Shown: in pieces, positions 1 to 12,800 of the stretch
Position numbering within the stretch: position 1 is the first letter of the stretch
How the letters are laid out: each line of letters starts with the position of its first letter
DNA from: Chamaea fasciata
Taxonomy: Eukaryota; Chordata; Aves; Passeriformes; Sylviidae
Direction of reading: 5' to 3'
Length of the DNA stretch: 64,000 nucleotides
NCBI GenBank assembly: GCA_029207755.1
Contig: JARCOQ010000012.1
Span: forward strand, 19,021,740 to 19,085,739
Translations under genes and position numbers: made by a program
Notes under the pieces: generated by a model
Seen by the model: only the letters and a program-made list of their open reading frames with translations
Told to the model about the DNA's origin: nothing
Databases searched by the model: none

Positions 1-3000
1 TGCATCCCATCCCGCTGGCTGCTTCAGTTTGGCTTCATTTCACACATATCCCTGTCACACACAGGAGACACTTTGTCCAGGAAGGGGCACAAAAATCAAC
101 CACCACATCATACTCTAAGACACTCAGTTTCTCCAGCCACAGAAACATGGAATTATTCTGGACACAATCAACCAGACCCTGCCAACGTGCTGTCCTGAGA
201 TATTTGGGACATATGAGGTAGGTACAAGGCAAGCCTAGAGCTTATTAAATGCCTGCATAAATGTTCTGATCTTAGTAAAACTATTTGGCTTATCAATGTT
301 CGTTTATTTTCTTTCCATTGCTGAACAATCCTATTATATACCTGAAAATTACTTTGCCAAGTTTGGGGCATTTTTTGATAATCATTTTAGCATTTTTTTT
401 AAATAATCAGTTTAAGATTAGGCAAATTCTCTTCCTTTGAGAGTGTTTTCTAAGCACCCAATATGCACACAGCTAAGAGAAATTTACATCCTAATTTATT
501 AACTGTGGATATTAAGGATTTCAGTCTAGACCTGCTGCCATGAAGCCATCAGTAACACACAAACTTGTACCATTTACACATTTTAGATGTAAAAATTATA
601 CAACTTCAGGGATGCTTTCCACTGCAAAAAAAAAAAAAATTCAATTTCAATCACACTATAAAAACAGCTACTTTGACAGTTACCTGCTCCTTAACAGCAG
701 GGTAACATTTCTAGTCTGCAAACTACAGTGTCCACTGAACGCACTAAAGTCATTAAACTGGGATTTGCTCCCAATTCACACACCCCATGTGTGAACCTGC
801 AGTGAGTGACTGCACTTCAAACAGGACATTCACACCCAAAAATCTCTGTGGAAGATCCAGCACAGAGGTGAGGGAAACGAGTTCAGCTCCGGTACAAGAA
901 CCATTTCTGACTTTCAGTCTTGCTTAGGATATCTCCCCGACCCACCTGAGAGAGCAGAGCTGACTGGACTGGGTTTTTGGGGGTCAGGGGGTAGGCAAAG
1001 GGGGAAGAGCTGTGTTTAAAAGCCTGATGCTACTCCTCGAGGAAAGCCAACAGAGTCTTGGTCTGGAGCTTGTGACAACCCTAAAAGCTGAGCAGAAGCA
1101 CTGAATTGCTCAGTGCTTCTCACAGCATTCCCACCCCAAACCCAACTGCAGCACAGGCTCTGCTCAGCCCCTGCAAACCTTCCCTCCCCTTGGCACTCTG
1201 CTGCACAGCCTGCCTCAAAAGAACACAGAACATCTCCCAAACCCCGGGCAGCAGAGGAGGGTGACAAACCAGGTAACAGCACAGCAGTGCTCGTGCCTCT
1301 GCCATCTCTTGTCCTGCAGACACAAACCCTTGCACTAGAAACCTCACCTTGCTACCTCTACTCAAACAGGTGGCAGTTCTTTGGAAGAATGGTTTTCTTC
1401 TCTCCCCTTTACACGTGGTGCTTTTACGACAGAGTAAAAGCAAGTGCAATAAAAGGAAACAAAACATCTGCTATGAAACAATACCCCATCCACAGTCAAG
1501 CGTCATGCAAGGTAAGAGAAGGTTTGTCCCCATCTTTAACACAGGCTTCTGTCCAAGTTACAGCCATCCAAACTCCCGTTTCGTGTTAATTGTGCATGTA
1601 TCTAGTACTTCGTAAAATAAAACCACACATATTCCACAGCTCTCCCCTGCTGTTATTGTATCACTTCCCAGCTTCAAGAAGAGTCGTAAGGACGTGCATG
1701 GCCAGCAGGGACTGCAAAAAGCCATCTCAGGAGCATCCCTCATAGCACATTTCACACCACAGACAAGATTCCTCTTTCCCAGCTCTGTAGACTTGTGTTA
1801 TCCTGTGCTTTTTTCATGTAAATTCCTTTTACTTTCTCTCCCCCACCTTCCTACTCCTTCCTCCCCTTTGGATGATGCTCCGGGTACAGACTTTATCACT
1901 TTTCCCCGTGGTTTCCTTGCCTCATTCAGGGGACAGTCTCCTGGTCGCTGTGAGCCACAAGGACACTGCTGCTCCACAGGTACGCCAGCATCTCCCACCG
2001 CAGCTCCTCCTGCCCCTTCCCCCCAACACACACCTGCCTTGCCTGACCCCTTCTTCAGGGGCTAGAAAAGCCTGACCACTCTCGATTTAGTTTCAGCAAT
2101 GTATTTTCCAGCTGTAATAGGGAGATCAGAAAAAACCCCAGAACTCTGAGATCCGTGGCCTGTTTGAACACTTCAGGAGACCCCACCATGCGAGTTTATT
2201 TCTATTTAAGTGTTTGCCTGTCAAAGGCAATTTTTTTCCTAGGACAGCCTCAACTGCAAATGCTGAAGCTGCTTACCAATACTGGATGAATTTCTAAGCC
2301 CAGCAAAAGAGAAATATAAAGTAATTACCAGACAATAAATCTTTGCTTATCCCCCCCCCCCAAACAATATGATGTATTAATCATTACCTCTACTTTGATG
2401 GAAACAGGAAAGATCTAATATTTCATAAAGAAACCTTGAGGAACTCCTAAGATTGAAAACAACTCCATAGCAAATCTCTCAAGTGTTCTGGTCACCAATT
2501 GCAAGCTCATCTAAATTTCATTCAAATTTTGAAATTTCATCTCTGTGCAATGCAGCTTTCAGAGACTCATCACTGTTACCTGTCTAAATTTTGATCTCAC
2601 TTGCATAAACACCCTTCCATCACAACAACATGCACACACAGAACAAGCACAAACATACAACTCCGAATTCATGAGCACACCGCAGGGCTCAAATCCAGAT
2701 TTACATGGATGGCTACACACATAAAGGGCAGAGAGGGCCTGGATGGGTCTAGAGATTTATTTCTTCCCTTCACCTGGTCTTCCCTCCCCTCACCTACCAG
2801 GCCAAAGGCTTTTCAACACCACGTTATCAGCACTGTTTCTTGGTGGTGCTCCAGAACACATGTGCTGCCACTGCTGGATGGCTTTCTGGAGAGCCCTCAA
2901 AAGTCAAGGCTACTCACCAGGGTAGGCACGGGCTGTGCCAGACTGAGGACCGCATCACTAACAGAATCCAGACTCTGTGTCTCATCCTGAGACATCCCTG

Positions 3001-6000
3001 CTCCCTTGGCAAGCCTCCTTCAGGGCCCCAGGAATTCAGTCCCCGGAATTCTGCACGGTGAACACCAAGATGCCCGCGGAAGGCAGGGGAGGCAGCAGCT
3101 CTGTGACAGGATCATTTGTTCTCACGCGTGCTATGAACTCGCCCTGTTCTGCATCTCAGCTGTGAGAGGTGGGGGTGAGGGGGCAGCCAGGGGTGGGGAA
3201 GGCTCTGGATGTGCAGGGATGGGCAAGAGCACCTCCACAAAGGGAGCTGAAGGACAACGGGAGCAATGGGGACAATGGACAAAAGCACCTTCACAAAGGG
3301 CACTCCCTGCACAAGGGGAGCTGAAGGACAACAGCAGAGCTGCAGACTTGCTGGTCCCTCTAGACTTTGCACAGGCAGGCAGCTGCACTCCCCACCTCCC
3401 CAGGATCCACGATCAGGTGCTTCTTGCAGCTTTAGCAGAGGACAATGTGACAACTGAGTCACATCTGGGGCTGGATTCCACCACCGTGGCCAGGATGAGC
3501 AGAACCCTTGTTGAGGGACGGCTGCAGCACAGCAGGGGCTGCCAGCAGGGCGTGACTGCTGCCTGCACCCCTTCACCCACCCTCCTGCCACTGCTGACAA
3601 CAACCAGCAAAGAGATCTGCCTCAAAACCAACAGCCCGATCAGCCCAACTGCTCAACATCTCCCTGCCCGGCAGGTGACAAGCCACAGCTTTACAGCCAG
3701 TCCCACCAGGATGCATGACTTGGATGGGTGTGCCAAAAAACAACTCCAACCTTACACTTTTTTCAACACCTAGACATCAGACTGAAGTGTTCTGCAAAGA
3801 AAACAGAATTTAAGACAGTGCCTGAGCTCACGACTTTCCAACACCTACCAGTGTCCTGCCGACACCTTGGGATGAACGTTCAATTTTAAAAAAACAGTCC
3901 TGAAACAACTTTTACCTCACCTTGTATCAATGTTCAGCTCAAAACAGTTATAAAAATGAGTGAAAGTACTTTTTTTTTTTTTACCTCACTTCTCAGCATC
4001 TGCCACTAAACCAAGCACGTTTAGTAAACCGTCAGTACCTTGACAGGGGGTCCCAGAGGGCTGAGGAGGAAGAAATTTGGGCAGGGAATGAACAGGAAGC
4101 AGCTACAAGGGAACAAAGTCCCACAGCTTTACCCAATTCAGCTGCTGCCAAAGGAAGGGTCTCAGCTTCCTGGAGCCCTCTGTCTGCACCCTCTGCCTTG
4201 GGCCAGCTCCAGCCATCTCTCGGACAAGGAAGAATTGGAGCAGCTCAACAATCCAGCCCCAAACCACCCTTCCTTTTCTTCCTCCTTCTCTGCAGGCTTT
4301 GTTTGGGTCAGACCGCTGAGTGCAGGCGGCTGCAAGGCGTTGGTGGGAGCACTTGGAAGTGGAATGGTGCTGCCCCTCACCTGCGCAACTGGGCCAACGC
4401 AGAGCCTTCCTTTGGCAGCACTGGCATCTTGCCTCAGCACCAGCAGCCCTGGGGGAGCACTCACACAAACGGACCCACAGTCAGGACGGAGGCAGGGCAG
4501 AGCTGTTCCTCCTCCAGGCGGAGCTGGCTAGTCCCTTGACCTCAGTTTCAAAATAGCACACTGCTCAGTGTTTAATTTTACTGGGGGTGTGGGGGGCAGA
4601 CAACAACAACGTGATGACAGGACACAGAGCACAGTAAATACCTGGTGTCCTCATATCACTATTTACTCATTAGACAACTGAGCTCATCTAATTAAGAAGC
4701 AGTAAAGCATCTCCTCTGTTCCCTCTAACTTGTTGAACCTATTAGCTCAACACTTCTGCTCTCCACAGGCACCAAAGAACACCCAGCACTGCCTCTGGAG
4801 TGTGCCAGACACCAGTGCTAAGCTGACACTTCACAGCTGCAGCACGTACAAACCCCAATGAAAATCAATGAATTTTCTTTGCTTCTTTTTATTAATTTCT
4901 TTAAGACACTTTCAGGTTAAGTCAAACTAAAAACAAGACTTTTCCCAATTCTACTCTCAGTCTCCTTGACCTGCCCCTGTGGCCTGTGGTCAGCCCCGCC
5001 AGCCTCTCATGCACTGGCTCAGCCAAAATTCAGTAGTCACCTACACGGATCCTTCTGAACCAAAACCATGGGATCAAAGCCACCAGGATTTATCAAAACC
5101 TCAACAATTCACAGAAACCAGCTTTGTCTTTCAAAGCACCCCAGTTTTCTGGGTGGAAGTCACAGTAGCAGTCCTCCATGCTGCCACAGCAGGAGCCCCC
5201 CAGGCTCCCCAGGCACAGGCTCATCCTGCACTGGGAGCATCTCCCAAGGCCTGGGGCCTGCTGCAACACATCGCCGTGGAGCAGGGGCACTTCCAACAGT
5301 CAAACTCCGATAAAAACAAAACCCATCCGCAAAGCACATTCCCCACGCTTGCTCCTGGAGCCCCTGATCGAACACCCAGCTTTCCCAGGCCACTGGAAAC
5401 ACCTCTGAGAGGCTCAGGACACATAAGTCGTTTCCTGCTCTTCCGTTTCATTCCTCGGTCTCTCACTGTATGCCGCGGAAATGCTGAAGGTAACATTTCC
5501 GGCACTTTGTGCGCTCCAAGCCCCACGCAGCTTCTGCACATCACCCGGAGGGAACCAGAACTGCCCGCAGCAGGATCCCCTCAGCCGCTGAGGAGTCCTG
5601 CCAGGTGCCAACACTGCAAAAGATGCAGCGGGTGATCCATCAGCCGCAGGATGAAGGAAGGCAGCAAGCACTGCATTCAGCCTCCTTTGTCTGGGCACAA
5701 AAGCTTGGGGAAACTCTGCCACTGCAGTTTCCAGGAAGGTTTTGCTGGTGGAGAGGTCGCTGCTCACTGAGCTACCGCCACTGACAGGCCCAGGTCTCTC
5801 TCGCAGACAAGCCAAGGCAGCTCCGCACCTCCTTCCTTCCCTGCAGAGCACACCAGAGCCGCGCCAAAGGCGGGCCGAGCCTCGAGGCGGAACCAGCGAC
5901 CCGGGGAACACACGGCTCCATGGCCAGGAGCGCAGACAAAGCACGGAGGTGACCATTCCCTCCAGCCTGGACGGGGCCGGCTCATCCACAGCCCCTCACC

Positions 6001-6931
6001 TTCCCGGGCCTCGCGCTCCGTCCCCTGCGGGGGCTCTGACAGCGCCGCGGAGCCCCGGCTCTCGTTCCGCCGGGAACGAAGGAGCTGCTCCCGACGCCTG
6101 CCCGGCCCGGCCGGCTCCGGGCAGCGTTGGCACGCTCCAGCATCAACTTCTCACAGTGCTTTTAGCCTTCGCCACCCAGCACTAAGTGAGAAAGACAGGG
6201 AAGCCTAATCCTAACTAGTGCGGCTACAAGACACGTGCACTCGTCCGCATTTCAAGAAGTTTCTTCCGTAAAGAAGCAACAAAAACTCAGGAGATGACCA
6301 TCAGGCCGATTTAACCTCAGCAAGGGCCGAGGGCTCCTCTCCTCCAAACTCCCCTCCGGTCGCAGGGATGTCCCTGTGTGCTGAGCAGACCCTGCGAGGC
6401 CTCTCGGGGCAGAACAATGCCGGGCTCCCGCAGGTACTCGGAACTAGCACAAGGATTTCACTGGACGAGGCACCTCGAGCTGCTCCACCACACTCATCTA
6501 CAGAAGTTACCACAGACTGAGAGCAGGACTGCAAACACCACAGCCTCTGGGATGCTGGAGCTCAGCAGAGAAGCTTCAGCAGCCCGTGAGGAAGGGAAAC
6601 AAACGAGAGCCGCTGTAAGCCCCGACTGCACAAACAGCTTTCGTCACACTTCAGACAAGTCTCCCATCCGCACGTGGAAAGGGAAGCATCACACATCCCG
6701 GCAAACCGCGTTGGGAAGAGACGGGAGAAAGTTCACATACCGAGTGTGAACCATGGTGCAAGCACTTCGGACACCAGACGGTGTCTGCGGCCACGTGAGA
6801 CTTCAGCAGGCACCTGGTCCAGAGCAGCCCCGGGCACGGCACACCCGCCTTCTCCACGGCCGAAGCCGCCCGGCTCGGCAGGCCCCGCGCACCGCCGCCC
6901 TCCGGCCGCCCGCTCCCCCCGCCCCACTCAC
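1..6931 (-). other. WTIP: WTIP intron 1 (3' part lies outside the window)
   Basis: This stretch lies downstream of the WTIP exon 1 donor on the minus strand and should be intron 1. I searched it for the LIM-domain exons that must follow (paired CxxC and HxxC) and saw none, so they lie beyond the left edge. It holds an 11-base C run near 2351-2361 and an imperfect direct repeat at about 3220-3340, but no convincing gene. The open frames here, such as 3006-3773 on the plus strand, resemble no family I know. Confidence 0.6.
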
Positions 6932-8375
6932 CGAAGTACTCCTTCTTCATGTGCATCTCCAGCTCCTTCTCCAGCTCCAGCGTCAGCGCCTCCAGCCGCC
7001 TCTCCGCCTGGCTGGGGCCGCTCTCCCGGCACGGCGTCACCTGGTACGGGAGCTTGAATTTGGGAGCCGAAGCGGAGCCTTTGGTCGGGCTGTAGGCGTA
7101 GGGGGGCGGCGGCTCGGGGGCGCCGGCCGGGTGCTGCTGGTCGTGCCGCGGCGGGGACTGGGCATGGATCCGGTGGTACACGTCCCCCAGCTCGGGCACG
7201 GCGCCGTCCTCCTGCAGGCCGGGCCCCAGCAGGGACGAGCGCGGCGAGGGCAGCTGCAGCTCGGGGTAGGCGCTCATGGAGCCGCGGGAGCTCCGCGAGC
7301 TCTGGCTGGAGATGCTGGAGCGGGGGCTGACCACGGCGGGGCCGGCCGAGCCGCGGCCCTCGGGGCCGCAGAGGCTGGAGCGGGGGCTGGCCAGGGCGAG
7401 CCCGGCGCCGCCCGCCCCCTCGGGCTCGGCGCAGCCCGGCGGGCCGTACCTGGAGTCCGAGTAGCTGGAGCGGGGGCTGGCGGTGCAGGAGTACTGGCTG
7501 GCGGTGCTGGAGCGGGGGCTGGCGTGGCGCTGGTCGTAGCCCATGCTGATGCCGCTGGTGCGGTTGCTGCTGGGCTTGCTGCCGCCGCCCTCGTAGCCGG
7601 TGAGGCTGGCGCGGGGGCTGGAGTGTTTGCTGGTGTCGCTGGCCGTGCTAGCGTAGCTGGAGCGGGGGCTGAGGGCGGCTCCGTCGTACTGCACCAGGCT
7701 GCCGCGGGGGCTGCCGTACTTGTCCTGCCCGGGCACCACCAGGCTGGAGCGGGGGCTGGAGAACTTCTCGTAGGGCAGCGCGACCGCGCCGCCCAGGCTG
7801 GAGCGCGGGCTGGAGAACTTGCCGTGCTCGGCGGCGGGGCCCGGCGAGGCGGCGGCCAGGCTGGCCCGCGGGCTGGCGGCGCCGAACTTGCCGTCCGGGC
7901 CGCCGGGCGCCCGCCCGCCGCCCTTGGCCACGTAGCCGCCCTCGTAGGCGCTGCCCGCGGCGTAGCGGTAGCCCTCGGCCGAGTAGCGCTTGCCCTTGTC
8001 GGCGAAGCCGCTGTAGCAGGGCAGCGCCACCTCGGAGCGGGTGCACAGCCCCTCCTCGCAGCACGGCGGGCCCGCGGGCGGCTCGGCGGCGGCGCGGCCG
8101 TTGGCGCGGAGCGGGGCGGCTTTGCCGCAGGGGGCGGCGGCGGGGAAGCCTTCGGCGGGCGGCGGCGGCGCGGCGGTGCCGTTCATCTTCCGTCCCCGCT
8201 GCTCCGCCGTCATGTGGGCGGCGATGACCCGCTTGGTCTCCTCCAGGTCGGGGTGCAGCGCCAGGTCCCGGCGGCCGCCCCGGCCGTACGGACCCTCCGG
8301 GCAGGGCTCGTACAGGGACAGGTCCTCCATGAACTTGGTGGCCTTCAGTGCCATGTCCTCCTCGTACTTCTCCAT
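6932..8375 (-). CDS. WTIP: WTIP exon 1 (LIM-domain adaptor of the Ajuba/Zyxin family), N-terminal part
   Basis: The exon encodes 481 residues plus the first base of a Gly codon and ends at a consensus donor (GTGAGT). The start at 8375 begins MEKYEEDMALKATKFMEDL, which resembles the LIMD1/WTIP N-terminal helix. The protein then runs through a Ser/Pro/Gly-rich pre-LIM region with eleven SPR[S/A/G]S motifs (residues about 168-381), the family signature NRTSGISMGYDQRH (about 271-284), a PPPPY motif (about 423-427) that could bind WW domains, and a helix ending in KEYFG just before the first LIM domain. The three LIM domains lie on exons outside the window. Family members act at cell junctions, P-bodies and in Hippo signalling by binding LATS kinases. 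Assignment to WTIP rather than AJUBA or LIMD1 rests on its place next to UBA2. The open frame continues past the donor to 6651, but that part is intron. Confidence 0.9.
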
Positions 8376-9450
8376 GCTCGGCCGGAGCCCGGCGGCGCGG
8401 GGCGGGGGAGGGCGGTGAACTCTCCGCGAAAGCGCAGCCCGGAGCGGAGAAAGAAGAGAAGTAAAAAAAGAAGAGGAAAAAAAAAAAAAAAAAGCCAAAA
8501 AGCAAAAGAAATTCCCAAATCCAACAACACAAAAAGCACCCCAAAAGAAAGCCCCTTCCCGCGGTCCTGGCGGGGCAGCGGCGGGACGCGGCTCCTTGTC
8601 CGGAGAGCGGCGAGGCGGCGGCCGGGCTCGGGGCGGTCACCCGGGCGGCATCCCGCGCCGCGGCACTGGGCTCGGTGCGGCCGGGCTGCCCGGCGGAGCG
8701 CGGCCGGCGCAGACGAGGCGCCCCTGTGTCACTTTCCAGCCTTAAATAAGTTGCTCGGTCCAGTCAATGGCGCGCTGCGCGGAGGAATTTGCGCTCGGTG
8801 GGTCCCTGCCCCCGCCGCCCCCGGCGGCCGCCCCGCGGCGGGGCCGCGGCCCGCCCGCACCCCCGGGCGGGGGCGAAGGCGGCGGCCGGCCCGGAGGGGC
8901 TTTGCGGCGCGGCGAGCGCAGCGCGGGGCGCGGCGAGGCAGGGACTCCTTTGTGTGGGGCAGGAATGCGAGGAAGGAGACTGGGCGCTGCGTCCCGCTGG
9001 AATGTAGTTAATGCCGGAGCCAAACAATGATTTTCCCCGAGTCAGTCAGGGAGAGGGCGGCCGCGGCGCTGCTCGGCGGCGGGGTCGGCAGCTCCCTCCT
9101 CGGCTGGGGCCGGCCGAGCCCGGCCCGGGGCCGGCGGCGGGCGGCGCCGCGGCGGTGGCGGGGCTGTCACCGCGCCGGGGGTCCCCACGCGGGGCTCCGG
9201 GGAGCCACGCACGGAGCGCCCGAGCAGGAGCGCTCGGGGTCCCGGCCCCAGGGGCTCCGTCGCCCGCGCCCCTCGCTGGAACTTTCCGACAGGACCCGCG
9301 GCCTCGTCCCGCGTGGGGAAGGAGCGGCTCTGCCCCACCTGCGGCCGGGGCCCCCCCCGCACAAACACCGGCATCGCCGCGGGGGCCGGGGATCGGGAGC
9401 AGCCCCGCACCTGTGCGGAGTCCCCAGCGCTGGCCAGGTGCCTCCGCTGA
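8376..9450 (-). promoter_or_regulatory. WTIP: WTIP 5' UTR and CpG-island promoter
   Basis: The block upstream of the WTIP start is very GC- and CpG-rich and continues the CpG island that covers exon 1. A homopolymer run (T on the gene strand, about 8470-8495) lies in the probable 5' UTR. An AT-rich motif at about 8741-8749 reads CTTATTTAAG on the gene strand and could be a weak TATA-like element. The exact start site cannot be read from sequence. Confidence 0.6.
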
Positions 9451-9505
9451 AAGGACTTGTGTTTGTAGCACGGCAGCTGAGGGTTGTTGCCAGTTATTTA
9501 TTAAC

Positions 9506-9509
<4 letters not shown>

Positions 9510-9544
<35 letters not shown>
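9510..9544. repeat. Poly(A) homopolymer, 35 A
   Basis: An uninterrupted run of about 35 A is followed by GAAAGAAAG. It sits at the outer edge of the WTIP CpG island. It may be the tail of an old retroinsertion, but no element body is recognisable upstream. Confidence 0.9.
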
Positions 9545-9546
<2 letters not shown>

Positions 9547-9795
9547 AAGAAAGCAGCTCTAAGACATATGATAAACATATTGTGGCCTAAAGCAATCAGT
9601 GAGCTGATCGGAGTGTAAAAAAGCAGCTACTGTGTGTGTAACTGCAAGAGCTTCATCTGTTGATCGGTGATGAAACATCCCAGCGCCGCTTGCTATTTAC
9701 AGCTGTGTGCTCACGGGAAAGAGTGTCAGAAAGCAAGCCCTCAAAACAGCCACTGAACCCAGACCCCCGATAGTAAACTGTTGCTGACAGGGTTT

Positions 9796-9892
9796 GTTTT
9801 GTTTTGTTGTTGGTTTGGGGTTTTTTGTTTGTCTGTTTGTTGGGGGTTTTGTTTGTTTTTTTGTTGTTGTTGTTGTTGTTGGTTTTTTTGTG
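9796..9892. repeat. G/T-rich low-complexity tract with (GTT)n microsatellite
   Basis: The plus strand is almost entirely G and T for about 95 bases, with T runs, G runs and a (GTT)6 microsatellite near 9862-9880. The ORFs called across it on the minus strand are low-complexity Thr/Lys/Asn artefacts. Confidence 0.9.
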
Positions 9893-9899
9893 ACTGAGT

Positions 9900-12800
9900 T
9901 GCAGCGTCCTGACAATCATTTGTGTTTATGGCAGAAATGCTGACAAAGCCCTAACAACAGGTATCTGACGGGTGTCGTTACACTGCTGGGTGCTGAGCAC
10001 CCTGCGAGGAGAGAAATAATACGGCTCAGGTTTGAGCTATAGGCACTCTGCTGTGCCAAGAACATTTTATTCTGCTATCAGACCTAATTAAACATTAAAA
10101 GCAACTGTGTACTCAAAAATGTCCCCAGCAGTGGAGGGCAATTGATTGGCAATCTGGTTTTTTGTGTGTGCAGGGGTGACAGGGAAAAAAAAATTCCAAC
10201 AAACCATGTAAATGTGCACAGCAAGACCTGAAAACGAAATCTGTTAGGCATGACAGAGGTCCACATCCCTGTGGACATATATAAGGAAACACCACCACTT
10301 TTGGGAGTCAAATACTCTTTCTCTGTTCATGTCTTTCATTACACTTTTTGCCCATCTCCCAAACAAGCTGTTAGCACATGTGGTACTTGTGGAACAAGTT
10401 CCATCTCCCCTGTAGCCCGCAGGTGTGTAATGGTGGAAGGCACCTTTGCAGCTGTGTGTCCTGGTGCAGTCCCTCGCTGCTCCCGCTCCCACGGGGCACC
10501 AGCAGCAAACACTGCCCAGCAAATGTGCCCTGGCTGTGAGGGGGTTCAAAGCAGCAGCTCAATCCCCGTCCCATTTGAGCCACAGACTCTGGGAAAATTG
10601 TCAGCACAGACACAAACTGTGCTGTCAGCCCCACCACAGGGACATATCCCTTCCATGAACAAAGAGAAGTTCCACAGAGCACATGGAGACCACCTTTAAC
10701 TTGGGGCTTCATCTGCTGCACCTGGGATGAAGTTTGTTTGTGGCAGTGGGCATCTCATGACCTGCTGCCCTCAAGTGCACTGCTGCAGAGCTCCTTCAAT
10801 TGTTCCTGGGGCCTGTACGAGGCTGTTCTCTCCTGTTACTGACTTAGCACTGCTTAGTGTCAGTTTTTGTTAGGTTGTCTTCCTGAGAAACTGGGAGAGG
10901 CTCATGGACACCTTGGAAGGTTCGTCCATCAGAGCACATGTCAAGAAAATGTACTCTGTCTTAAGGGTGTTTTGTTGTGTTTTGTTTTTTTGTTTTATTT
11001 AACTTTCCAACATTAGATAGCTTTATTGCCAATCTGACAGAGTGGGTAGGGCGTGCTGGGAAGCCCTGCCTGGGTGCTCATGTGGGGAAGCATTTCGGGC
11101 ACGTATCCTTACAGCAGGGACTGCAGAGCTGAAACCACAGCTTACACTTAGAGCAGCAGTGTCCTTCCATAGCTCTGTCCTTCTGAGCCACAAATCTGCC
11201 TTTGCTCTGCCTTTTGAGGCAGTTCTGTGCTGCTTCTGCTGCCAGCAGGTTTCTGCACTAAGTCGATTGGTACATAAGTCATGAAAGCATGGGCTTTGTT
11301 GGGTATGAACTCATGGGAAATACATACTGGGGAGTCTAAGGAAACAGTCCTTTTTATTAAGCAGAGTGGATCAAATGGTAAAAATCACTTACTTTCACTG
11401 TTAGAAAGCTTATGCTTGATAAGTAACATGCTGGTACTGTGTTCCTATCTCACCCTGCTGCAGGGGCAGTGCTCCTGGCCCCCTCTTCACCAGGGAGTTG
11501 TACTTCTGTCACACACATGAAGCTCAGATTTATCTGCAGGACAGCCCCAGGTGTGGGCCATACAGGTGGAATAAATAAATATGTTTGCAGTGGTACACAG
11601 CACACACACAGCACTGCTGCATTGCTCACAGAGGACCATGTGTACCAGGCTGTGCAAACAAAAAGAGTGGAGTTAAAGCTGCTGTTGCTGTACTAAGTAG
11701 CCCCATCACTCTCCTCACTGCTGGATACATTAAAATCCAAAATACTGGGTAGTTACAGCTTGACAATCCTGATGTGGTTTTCTCCCTACCTAATTTTCAA
11801 AATACTTGCTTAATTATTACAACCAACAGTAACGTGTATACTGCAAAAAGACTGACACTTCTGCAACTAAGAGCTGTGGGAGTGTCTAAAGCTGAACCTA
11901 ATTTTGTGGATTGGTGCGGTTATCCTTATGCCTGATTTTAAGTTATCTCAGCAAATCAGATATTAAGGAAAGCCAGCTGCTTCTGTTAAATAAACTCCAT
12001 TGTCTAAGACTTAAAGGGAGCAAGATAGCCAGGTGGAGTTATTGATCTGTGAATATCAGCTGGCCGGGCCTCCCAGGCAGAGCACTCCTGTTCCTTGTAA
12101 TTGCCAGTGCCTGCAAGGGAGACTTGCTGCTCTGCTGGGCTCTGCTTCCCTGAGCTGCAAACAGTTTATTACCAAGAAGGCAGGGAATCTGTCAGTGTAA
12201 GAACTCCCCGTGGAAACTTCAGCTTGGGTGAAGACATGGCAAAAATCCCATGACTTGTGTTGTGGTGTGTGTGTGTTATATCAGTCCTGACACAATGCAG
12301 GAGGGAGTTCTTTGTCTCACTTCATCAGCTGAGCAATTTGAAGCTGCTCCGCAGATTTGCCTACTGAGCTGGATGCTACCTGCTTTTTTTGCGATTTATT
12401 TCTTTGTCTCCAGCATTAAGAGATCAATGAAATTATACTTACCACAAGGTAAGTATTTTCCACTTTTAAAATTGATTGTTTTCTTGGTAAGGAACATAAA
12501 CGATTATTCTTTTATCTCTGATCTGTTTCAAGCCTGCTGAAAAAAAAACCCAAACCCAAACAAACACAAAACCCCAAAAAACTTTGTGAAATTAATTAAA
12601 AAATTATGTTAAGGAGTGTTTATATTTTGAGATCGGAGACTGAAGCTTTGATTTTCTTTGAAGTGGTAGAGGGATTGGGTTTATATTGCTTTGTTTTGCA
12701 TGTTTGGATCCTGTATGTTAATTTGTGTTGTAATACTTTTAAGTATAAGCAAACATTTTGGATTATGAAGTTTGGATATTAATATGCATTTGGACTTGGG

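Noticed and set aside
3006..3773. Plus-strand ORF of 255 aa in WTIP intron 1
   Set aside because: No family resemblance, no splice partners and a repetitive segment inside it; best read as chance open sequence.
5093..5296. Cys-rich minus-strand ORF that could have been a WTIP LIM exon
   Set aside because: The Cys/His spacing does not match a LIM zinc-finger pair, and the phase and splice sites do not fit the exon 1 donor.
6753..9011. Plus-strand ORF of 752 aa over the WTIP exon 1 region
   Set aside because: It is an antisense shadow of the GC-rich WTIP exon. The minus frame has the recognisable protein.
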